Positions 9,510 to 17,800 of a DNA stretch of 64,000 nucleotides are shown piece after piece. Source of the stretch: Caballeronia ptereochthonis (lineage in GTDB: Bacteria; Pseudomonadota; Gammaproteobacteria; Burkholderiales; Burkholderiaceae). The number at the start of each line of letters is the position of its first letter. Positions within the stretch are counted from its first letter, which is position 1. The stretch is from NCBI RefSeq assembly GCF_001545075.1, contig NZ_FCOB02000004.1, positions 186,001-250,000 of the forward strand, given 5' to 3'. The position numbers and the translations under genes are program-made. Under the pieces are notes generated by a model that saw nothing but the letters and a program-made list of their open reading frames with translations, searched no databases and was not told where the DNA came from.

Positions 9510-10160
9510 CTATGCCGCAGGTTCGGCCGGCCAGCCGTCTTCGAACACGCAACTATCGACCGTGCGGCGTTCCGCCCATCCTTCGGATTGAAGCATGGGC
9601 TGATCGTAGAATGCCTCGACGTGGCCGAGGCAGAGGATCGCGACAGGCTTGGCGCCCGGGGGGATGGCGAGCAGCGTGCGCACCGCGTCGACATCGAACA
9701 ACGAAACCCATCCCATGCCGAGTCCTTCCGCCCGCGCGGCAAGCCACATGTTCTGAATCGCGCAGGCCACGGAAGCCAGGTCCATCTCCGGAAGCGTACG
9801 GCGGCCGAATATATGGCGCTCGCGCCCGTCCATCAGCGCAACCACGAGCAATTCGCCGCATTCGCGGATCCCTTCGACCTTCAGCCGCATGAATTCGGCT
9901 TCGCGCTCGCCAAGCGCATGGGCGGTACGGCGGCGCTCCGTATCGACGATCGCGTACAGCGCTTCGCGCAACTCCGCTCTGGTGATGCGCACGATCCGCC
10001 ACGGCTGCATGAAGCCGACGCTTGGAGCATGATGCGCCGCACGCAAGAGTCGTTCGAGCAAGGCAGGATCGACCGGGCCAGCCTTGAAATGGCGCATGTC
10101 CCTGCGCTCGAAAATCGCCCGATAGACAGCTGCGATATCGGCATCGCTGAAACGTTCCAT
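9510..10160 (-). CDS. bluB: 5,6-dimethylbenzimidazole synthase BluB
   Basis: This 216-residue protein matches BluB, the flavin-cannibalising nitroreductase-fold enzyme that converts reduced FMN to the lower ligand of vitamin B12. Recognisable segments are IFERRDMRHFK near the N-terminus, HHAPSVGFMQPWRI at about residues 43-56, EMDLASVACAIQNMWLAAR, GLGMGWVS and a C-terminal EGWAERR. The length is normal for the family. It is a single gene: no cob genes flank it, and I did not find a recognisable cobalamin riboswitch in the 250 bases upstream. The DMB made would feed cobalamin synthesis encoded elsewhere in the genome. Confidence 0.9.
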   Translation of the reverse strand: MERFSDADIAAVYRAIFERRDMRHFKAGPVDPALLERLLRAAHHAPSVGFMQPWRIVRITRAELREALYAIVDTERRRTAHALGEREAEFMRLKVEGIRECGELLVVALMDGRERHIFGRRTLPEMDLASVACAIQNMWLAARAEGLGMGWVSLFDVDAVRTLLAIPPGAKPVAILCLGHVEAFYDQPMLQSEGWAERRTVDSCVFEDGWPAEPAA

Positions 10161-10414
10161 GATTCTCTCGCGAAGTCATCGTCCCGGCCTCGCCGCTGCG
10201 AGGCTGGTCGCGGGATAGTAGCAGTTTTGCGTTTGCTTCCGTGCGCAACGGCTTGATCGCCGCGCCGATCATGATCGTCATGATGCTGATGGCGCGAAGC
10301 CGACATATCACGAGTCAGCTGTCCCTCAGCGTCGGCTGCCTCAATAGCCTTCACACCTTGTAAGCCGTCGCACCGGTGGCATAATCCAATGCATTCGAGT
10401 CATGCGACAGCGCC

Positions 10415-10789
10415 ATGAGAAGCCGCCTCCTTCGGATGATTGGCAGCTTTCTCGGATTGCTTGCAATCCTGATGGTCACGCTTGCGCCTGTCGTATCGCA
10501 TTCGCTCGCCGCAATGCGCAGCTCAGGCGACGAGAGCGGCATGCACTGCTCGATGCCGTCGATGCAGGACGGCCACGCGCAGTCACATGCACCGATGTCC
10601 GGCGCCGGCGACGCGTGCGGCTATTGCAGCCTCTTTGCGCACATGCCGGCTGTGATCGTCCCGCCCGTCGTTTTCGCGCAAGTCGTCGAGGCCGTGCTGC
10701 AGCCGCGCGCGACACGCTTCGAGAGCGTGCGGCTCGAAGAACCGCTCAAGCCCGGACAGCCACGCGCCCCGCCCTTCCTGTTTTCCTGA
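10415..10789 (+). CDS. DUF2946 family exported protein, copper-linked
   Basis: This 124-residue protein has an N-terminal hydrophobic signal or anchor (IGSFLGLLAILMVTLAPVVSH). A Met/His/Cys-rich middle section (MHCSMPSMQDGHAQSHAPM) comes next, and then the family's CGYCSLFAH motif. DUF2946 proteins are small periplasmic or membrane-associated proteins often found next to copper-handling genes, and the Met/His/Cys pattern suits Cu(I)/Cu(II) binding. It opens a co-directional set with the exported barrel-like protein (10886) and CopC (11798). Binding of copper is inferred from composition and context. Confidence 0.75.
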   Translation: MRSRLLRMIGSFLGLLAILMVTLAPVVSHSLAAMRSSGDESGMHCSMPSMQDGHAQSHAPMSGAGDACGYCSLFAHMPAVIVPPVVFAQVVEAVLQPRATRFESVRLEEPLKPGQPRAPPFLFS

Positions 10790-10885
10790 TGCTCGTTTGC
10801 TCCGCCGCAATGCACAACATGCATTGCACGCCCTTGCGCATGCACACGCAGGGCAACGACAACGATCCAGAAGACAGGATGAATC

Positions 10886-11785
10886 ATGCACACTCCTTCG
10901 ACGCGTCGCGCGCTCCCGCGCGCCGTGCTATCCATTGGCGCGGCCACGCTTGGCATCGTCACGATGCTCCCGCAGCACGCGCATGCGCACGCGATTGCCG
11001 GCGACCGCGTGTTCCCCGCCACGATGGCAGTCGACGATCCCGGTGTCGGCGACGAGGCGAATCTGCAGTTCGGGCACGTTCGCGCTCCCGGCGACAACGG
11101 CGACCAGAGCATCAACACGTTCGAATTCGAATACGACAAGCTGATCACATCGCGGCTCGCGCTCTCCGTCGGCGGCACGTACGTGATGCAGAACAACCCG
11201 ACCGCACATGGCTTCGACAACTTCGAAGTGGGCCTCAAGTATCTGCTGTACGTGAACGAAGCCCATGAATTCATGACCTCGGTCGGTGTCAACGCGGAAC
11301 TCGGAGGCACGGGCAGCCGGGCAATTGCAGACAATTTCTCGACGATCTCGCCGACCGTCTTCGTAGGCAAAGGCATGGGCGATCTGCCGGATTCGCTCGC
11401 GTGGCTGCGCCCAGTCGCGATCACCGGCGAGGCCGGTCCCGCGTTCACGACCGGCGCAGGTCAGCCGAACGCTTTCAATTACGGCTTCACGGTCCAGTAC
11501 AGTCTGCCGTATCTGGAGCAGCACGTGCATTCGCTTGGCTTGCCGCAGCCGCTCGCGAACGTCATTCCGCTCGTCGAAATTCCGCTCTCCCGAAGCCAGG
11601 GACAGACGATCGGAACGGTCAATCCCGGCTTCATCTGGATCAATCGCTACGGCCAGTTCGGCATCGAAGCGCAGATACCGATCAACCGGGCGAGCGGTTC
11701 GCACGTCGGCGTGCTCGTGCAGGCCCATATCTTCTTCGACGACGTCGCGCCGACCACCATCGGCAAGCCGCTTTTCAACTGGTAG
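10886..11785 (+). CDS. Exported outer-membrane beta-barrel-like protein of the copper cluster
   Basis: The 299-residue precursor has a signal peptide ending in HAHAHA. The mature part shows alternating amphipathic strands with many Gly and aromatic residues (ALSVGGTYVM, NFEVGLKYLLYV, FMTSVGVNAELGG, GVLVQAHIFFDD) and ends PLFNW. This is the style of transporter or MetA-pathway-like outer-membrane barrels of unknown substrate. It lies between a DUF2946 gene and copC, with only 12 bases to copC, so it is probably co-transcribed with copC and may serve copper or other metal homeostasis. I do not recognise a named family with certainty. Confidence 0.65.
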   Translation: MHTPSTRRALPRAVLSIGAATLGIVTMLPQHAHAHAIAGDRVFPATMAVDDPGVGDEANLQFGHVRAPGDNGDQSINTFEFEYDKLITSRLALSVGGTYVMQNNPTAHGFDNFEVGLKYLLYVNEAHEFMTSVGVNAELGGTGSRAIADNFSTISPTVFVGKGMGDLPDSLAWLRPVAITGEAGPAFTTGAGQPNAFNYGFTVQYSLPYLEQHVHSLGLPQPLANVIPLVEIPLSRSQGQTIGTVNPGFIWINRYGQFGIEAQIPINRASGSHVGVLVQAHIFFDDVAPTTIGKPLFNW

Positions 11786-11797
11786 CGGGAGCATGAG

Positions 11798-12172
11798 ATG
11801 AACTCACGTCATCATTTGCGCAGACTCGTCATCTGGGCTGCATGCGCACTCAGTCTCGCGTGGGCCGGTGCGGTCCGGGCGCACGTCTTTCCACGCACTC
11901 AGGTTCCCGCAGCCGGCGCCACCGTCTCCCCGCCCGGTGAGGTGCGGATCGTCTTCGATGGTCCGCTCGAGCCCGCGTTTTCGTCGCTCACCGTCACTGA
12001 CGCGAGCGGCAAGCAGGTCAACGCCGCGAAGGCCGTCGTCGACTCGCAGCATCAGGAAGCAATAGCGGTCGAGTTGCCGCCGTTGAAATCAGGGCATTAC
12101 ACGGTGCATTGGATCGCCGTCGCGTCCGATGGACATCGGACCCACGGTGACTATGGCTTCGACGTAAAGTAA
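11798..12172 (+). CDS. copC: CopC-domain periplasmic copper-binding protein
   Basis: The product is 124 residues with a signal peptide cleaved after VRA, so the mature protein starts with AHVFPRTQ. The N-terminal His is the expected Cu(II) ligand. The domain shows the CopC pattern: VPAAGATVSPPGEVRIVFDGPLEP, a YTVHW strand, then the ASDGHRTHGDYGFDVK end with conserved Asp and His ligands. Length is normal. CopC usually hands copper to the inner-membrane importer CopD, but no copD follows. The next 120 bases are non-coding and then a gene on the other strand ends. It either works alone or with a CopD encoded elsewhere. Confidence 0.9.
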   Translation: MNSRHHLRRLVIWAACALSLAWAGAVRAHVFPRTQVPAAGATVSPPGEVRIVFDGPLEPAFSSLTVTDASGKQVNAAKAVVDSQHQEAIAVELPPLKSGHYTVHWIAVASDGHRTHGDYGFDVK

Positions 12173-12292
12173 ATCAACCGCTTGTCGAGTGGCTGCGTCC
12201 GGATCGGCGCGATGACGCCGGAGCCGCGTTGCGCCGCGCGCATGACGCGAGGCCGGCCGGGACCTCATCAAGGCGATGGGCCACTGGCGCAT

Positions 12293-14794
12293 CTAGCTCT
12301 TCACCACCGGAAGCACCTCCTCGCCGGCAGACTCGTCATGAATCGTGTGTTCGCTCGCATTCACGATGATGAATTCCGGAAAACCGGGCAGCGCCCGGTT
12401 CGGCCGACACTGATAGTTTCGCGCGGCTTCGCTCATCGCCGCACTGATGCGACGCCACTGGATCGCCTCTTCGATGCCGCCCGGCTTGTCTGACAGCGGC
12501 GTTCTCGTGACCGCAATCACGATGTGCGCGCGCTGCACGATATACGCGTTCTGCCGCCGATACCCGGCTTCGCGTGCTTCCTGCCCGTCGCCGGGCGAGA
12601 CCGGGTTCAGCTCCACGATCCTCTCGCACGGAACATGCGCAACCGATGCCTGAAGCGCGTCGCGCACCTGCGGCCACGTCAGGTTCTTCGACGACAGGGC
12701 GAGATCGCCGATCGCGCCCTTGTGCCACGGCGCTTCGAACTCGTCGATCACCTCCCTCGCCGGCACGCCTTCGGTCACGAGCAGCCGGTGCTGAACGCCT
12801 CGATGCGCCAGCTCTTCGAGCATCGCCTTCGTCGCCACGAGCTCAGCGCCCGGCGCAAGCGCTGACAGCAGCGTGATGTTGTGTTCCGGATGAGCCTCGA
12901 GCAGACGCGGAAGGATGCCTTGCACGAACGCATCCTTCGCCCAGCTCGCCTCGGCGTGCGTGAGCGAGCACGCTCCGATGATACCCACCCAAAGGTCGAA
13001 GCGTACGAGCGTCTTGCCGCTTGCGGATCGAGCGTCGATGCGAGGCAGCCGGGCCGCGTCCAGTTCACGGACCTGCGCCCGATCGAGCTCTTTCGTCGGT
13101 TCCGTCAGCTCGGCATAAGGCACCAGGCAATCGTGAATGCGCCGCGCATCGTCGCGCGTCTTTCCGGGGCGCCAGCCATCGAGTTCGCGATCGATCGCCC
13201 ACACGCGATGCTCCAGTTCCGCGAGCCGTTCGAGTGTTCCCTCTTCACCGAGCAGAGTGAAGTCACCGGTCACCAGAGGCGCGCCGGTCGGAACGACGCA
13301 CCCCGCGCTCAGCAGCTTCGCCGCGATGTGATCGGCGGCCCGGCGATTCGCCTGATAGTATGTCTGCTTCAGCTGACGCCAGGGCACGAGCGCCTCGTTC
13401 CCCGTCGACGGCTTCTCGCCCGCGGCCTGCATCTCGTTGAACGCCTTCAGATACGCTTCGTGAAGTTCTCGCGCGACGCGATCGCGCTCATCGGAATACT
13501 TGCGCGTACAGAGATGCGCGGAAATCTCGAACGGATGCATGACCCGGGAGAAGCGTTTCTCTTCACTGATCGGCCGCGACACGCCCATCAGCGATGCAGC
13601 GTGCTCGATGCCGAAAAAGATCGGCGCCATCCATCGGCCCCGGCGACGCGATGCATCGCGCACCGCCAACGCCACGGGCAGCGTGTCGGCGCTTCGGCCG
13701 CCGAGCACGACGATCGCGGTGATCGGAGCGACGGCCTCGACCTCGGCCATCAACGCATCATTGCTGGCAATGTTGCGCGGATCAGCGGCGACGTAAGCAA
13801 TGTCCGCGACCGCTTCGATGCCCGGATAGGAAAGCATCATCATGTCGCGCGCGGCCGCCGGGTCGGCGCAAAGCACGGTGATGCGCGTCGGCCCGAGACC
13901 GGCGAGCTGGGTGCTGCGAAGCATCTGCGCGACGACGCTCACGCCTAGGCGATCGAACCCGAGCATCGTGATATGAATGCGGCGCTGTCCGAGCAGGTCG
14001 GCTATCGCATGAAACCGGGCCGACTCGCACAGCCGATGCGCGGCGTTATCCTCGATCGCAAAGGCGTCGATCAGGCCGTCCTCGGAGTTGGCGTCGAGCG
14101 CGCGGCGAATCAGGGGATCGCTCAGCGACACTTCGATCTCGCAATCCGCGTTGGGCAGCAGGCGCACTTGGCCGGCGAGGACCTGCGCGATCGACAGGTT
14201 CCGCGAATCATCCCCGCTCGCGACGACGACGCGCGCGGCGCGGTTCAGGCGCACCCGGGAGAGCGGGCCGTGGTGATGCGCATCGCCGACGGCCTGCGCG
14301 TCGCCGACGAGCAGGACGATTCCATTGCGCGCGGCGACGGCATGCGAGGTCTCGCCCGGCGCGTTGTCGATCGCGACCACCTGCTTGCCGTTCGCGGCGG
14401 CTTCGAGCGCCCGCACCTTCCCTTTCTCGCCGAAGCCCACGATGACCGTGTGTCCGGAGAAGCGCTGCAGCTTCAATCGTTCGAGCGGTCCCCTCAACAC
14501 TTCCATGACGACCGCGATCAGCACTCCGGTCGTCGCCGCGGGCCCCGTGAAGCGGGCGATTTCTATCTGTGGATACGGATAGCATTCGTGAATGTGCAGA
14601 TTGACTTCCGAGAACTCGAACAAGGCCGCCAGCCGATAGATGCCATCCCAGACCGAGTCTCCGCAGACCGGACCGATGCCGAAGAAACCCCAGGCGCCGC
14701 AGATCAGCGTAACGACGACGAGACCGCCCAGTATCAGTGTGACGCGCTTCGGCGCTTTCCCGGTGTGATGGTCTGCCAGGGCGTGAAGGGACAT
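12293..14794 (-). CDS. 2TM / TrkA-N / RyR / SLOG-like multidomain protein
   Basis: This 833-residue protein has two membrane helices (about 18-40 and 84-101). A Rossmann TrkA-N domain with VIVGFGEKG at 117-125 follows, then a second Rossmann-like unit beginning HITMLGFDRLG. A RyR domain comes next: VPWRQLKQTYYQANRRAADH, then HRVWAIDRELDGW, HDCLVPYAEL and TKELDRAQVREL. The C-terminus is SLOG-like, with VGIIGACSLTHAEASWAKDA and ITLLSALAPGAELVATKAM. TrkA-N domains bind NAD or nucleotides. Bacterial RyR and SLOG domains occur in nucleotide-signal and conflict systems (established family knowledge). It follows the TIR-repeat gene by 48 bases on the same strand, so the two form an operon. I infer a ligand-sensing membrane effector or channel that responds to a TIR product. 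Confidence 0.8.
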   Translation of the reverse strand: MSLHALADHHTGKAPKRVTLILGGLVVVTLICGAWGFFGIGPVCGDSVWDGIYRLAALFEFSEVNLHIHECYPYPQIEIARFTGPAATTGVLIAVVMEVLRGPLERLKLQRFSGHTVIVGFGEKGKVRALEAAANGKQVVAIDNAPGETSHAVAARNGIVLLVGDAQAVGDAHHHGPLSRVRLNRAARVVVASGDDSRNLSIAQVLAGQVRLLPNADCEIEVSLSDPLIRRALDANSEDGLIDAFAIEDNAAHRLCESARFHAIADLLGQRRIHITMLGFDRLGVSVVAQMLRSTQLAGLGPTRITVLCADPAAARDMMMLSYPGIEAVADIAYVAADPRNIASNDALMAEVEAVAPITAIVVLGGRSADTLPVALAVRDASRRRGRWMAPIFFGIEHAASLMGVSRPISEEKRFSRVMHPFEISAHLCTRKYSDERDRVARELHEAYLKAFNEMQAAGEKPSTGNEALVPWRQLKQTYYQANRRAADHIAAKLLSAGCVVPTGAPLVTGDFTLLGEEGTLERLAELEHRVWAIDRELDGWRPGKTRDDARRIHDCLVPYAELTEPTKELDRAQVRELDAARLPRIDARSASGKTLVRFDLWVGIIGACSLTHAEASWAKDAFVQGILPRLLEAHPEHNITLLSALAPGAELVATKAMLEELAHRGVQHRLLVTEGVPAREVIDEFEAPWHKGAIGDLALSSKNLTWPQVRDALQASVAHVPCERIVELNPVSPGDGQEAREAGYRRQNAYIVQRAHIVIAVTRTPLSDKPGGIEEAIQWRRISAAMSEAARNYQCRPNRALPGFPEFIIVNASEHTIHDESAGEEVLPVVKS

Positions 14795-14842
14795 GGAATG
14801 CCTCGAAGGTGGCTAGGGGATTGGTCTGGCGAAGCGCGGGCA

Positions 14843-17800
14843 CTACTGGCGGCCGACCGCCGCGAGCGGAACGGGCTTGCCGTCGACGCCGTAGTGCATT
14901 TCCGCGATCTTGTTACCCGACTGGTCATAGTTCGCGACTACACGCGCGACGCCCTCCCTGTTGAGCACAGGCTGGTCGTCAGGGCCGAAATAGGCCTGCT
15001 CCACCATGTTCCCCCGCTCGTCGTAACGAAAGGCGGCGCGCGCCACGCCGAAACTCCGCGCGAGCACGAGCTTGCCGTCGACTCCCAGATACCTGATCTC
15101 CACGAGATTGCCTCGCTCGTCGTAGCGATTGACGAATCGCGCATAGCCGTCGCTGCTGAGAACGGACCGGCCGTCGATGCCGAAAAATGCCGCCTCAACC
15201 CTGTAGTCGCGCTCGTCGTAGTGCATGGTCGCGCGGGCGGCGCCTGTACTCGACCGGATGGTGGGCCCGCCTTCCGGATCGAAATAGGCTTGCTCGATTT
15301 CATTTCCCCGCGCGTCGAAACGCCGCGTCATTCGGGCGAAACCCATGCCTCGAGCGGACACGAGATTGCCGTCGACACCGAAATACGTTTCCTCTGCCTT
15401 GTTGCCCCACTTGTCATAGCGAAACCTCAGCCGGGAGACGCCGCTCGGGACAAGAGCCGTCGGGCCGTCGATGCCGAAATATGCCTCCTCAACCTGGTTT
15501 CCCCGCCCGTCGTACTGAAAGGTGACCCGTGCGATGCCCTGATTTCCGATGAGCACCGGCTTGCCGTCGATGCCGAAGTACGATTGCTCGACCTGCCTGC
15601 CGTGCTCGTCGAAGCGCGCGGTGACGCGAGCGGCTCCATCCTTGCCGACGGCGGGCTTGTCGTCGATGCCGAAATACGTGATCTCGACCAGATGCCCGCG
15701 CTCGTCGTAGCGCCTGTCGACGCGGGCGTATGTCCTGTCGGCGCTCAGGACGGGCTTGCCGTCGACGCCGAGATACGCTTCTTCGATCTCGTTGCCACGA
15801 TCGTCGTAACGCGCGCTGAGGCGGGCGGCGCCGTCGCGGCCTGGGGCAACCTGATCGTTGGCGTCGAACAGCACGGCTTCCACCAGATTTCCGCGATCGT
15901 CATAGCGCTTGATCGCCTTGGCGAACCCCTGGTTCCTGCTGACGATGAGCTTGTCGTCGACGCCGAAGTGCGCCAATTCGGCTTCGTTGCCGCGCTCGTC
16001 GTAGCGCGTCTTTATTCGCGCGGCCCCCTTGTCCTTGTGAAGAACGAGCTTGCCTTCGGTGTCGAGATAAGCCTGGTCGACGAGATTGCCACGCTCGTCG
16101 TAGCGATTGATGATCCGGGCCACGCCCTTGTCCTTGCTGAGGACGAGCTTGCCGTCGACGCCGAAGTCCGCTTCTTCCACGACGTTCCCGCTCTTGCTGT
16201 CGTATTGCCTGGTGATGCGAGCGGCGCCCGAATGCCGTTCGAGGACGGGCTTGCCATCGGTGCCCGAATACGCTTCGTCCACGACGTTGCCGCGTTCATC
16301 GTAGCGGCCTTTCCATCGGGCGATACCCGAATCCTTGGAGAGCACGGGTTGGCCGTCGAGGCCGAAGTATGTCGACTCGACCAGATTTCCCCGCTCGTCG
16401 TAGCGCATGCGCTTGCGCGTCACGCCCGTGTCCTTCGTGAGAACCGGATCGCCATTGACGCCGAAGTACGCCGCCTCGGTCTGGTTATCGCGCTCATCGT
16501 AGCGAAAGGTGATGCGGGCAGCGCCGGTTTGCTTGTCGATCTCCGGGTTTCCGTCCATCCCGAAGCCAGACGACTCCGCGAGGCGTCCCAGCTCATCGTA
16601 GCGACTCGTCACTCGCGCGATGCCACGCGTGGAAAGAATGGGCGCACCGTCGATGCCGAAATACGCCTGTTCCGTCTCGTAGCCGCGCTCGTCGATCTTC
16701 TTCGTGATGCGGGCGATGCCTTCCTTGCCGAGCATGGGCTTGCCGTCCGTTCCGAAGTATGCGAGCTCCACCTGGTTGCCCTGTTGGTCGTACTTGTAGG
16801 TCACCTTCGCGGCAGTGAATTCCTTCGAGAGCATCGGCTTGCCGTCGATGTCGAAGTATGCGGCCTCCACCAGATTCCTCCGCTCGTCGTAGCGATAGGC
16901 CGCCTTCGAGTAACCGTAGACCCTGCTGATGATCGGCTTGCCATCGACACCGAGATATCCCTGCTCGATCTGGTTCCCCTGTTCGTCGTAGCGAACGGTC
17001 ATGACCGCGCCGCCGTAGACGGAGCTGAGAATCGGCCCGCCATCCATTCCGAAGTAGGCAACGTGCGTCGCGTTCCCTCGTTCGTCGAAACGGCTCACCA
17101 CATGGGCCGCGCCAACCGTCTTGCTGAGAATCGGTTTGCCGTCGACGCCGGCAAACTCCCGCTCGACGAAGTTCCCCATTTCATCGTAACGATAGATCGC
17201 CCTGGCTTCGCCGTCCTTGCCGAGTGCCGGCTTGCCGTCGGTGCCGAAATAGTCGACTTTGGTGATGTCCCCTCGCGCGTTGTAGCCAACGGTTACGCGG
17301 GCGGCGCCGAAGGCCTTGCCGAGCGTCGGCTTGCCGTCGACGCCGAAGTACGCCGCTTCGACGACGTTTCCTCGATCGTCGTAGCGATACGTCGTCCTGG
17401 CCGTACCTTCCTTGCCGAGCGTCGGCATGCCGTCGACGCCGAAGAACTGGACCTCCATCACGTTCCCGCGCGCGTCGTACCGTTGGGTCACCTTGCCTGC
17501 GCCGTCTTGCTTGCCGAGAACGCGCTTGCCATCGATGCCGAAATACTCGAACCCCACGTTGTTACCGTGCTCGTCGAAGTGGTTCGTCGCACGAGCGATG
17601 CCGAAGTCCTTCGTGACGACGGGCTTGCCATCGACGCCGAAATACGCGATCTCGATCCTGTTGCCGAGCGAGTCGTAACGGCCGGTTATGCGCGCGGCGC
17701 CGGATACCTTGCCGGCGGCGGGCTTGCCATCGATGCCAAAGGTCGTCCGCTCCATCAGGTTGCCGCGCTCGTCGAAACGATTCACGATGCGGGCCAGCCC

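Noticed and set aside
10161..10414. Possible cobalamin riboswitch upstream of bluB
   Set aside because: I could not find the conserved B12-box pattern on the minus strand here.
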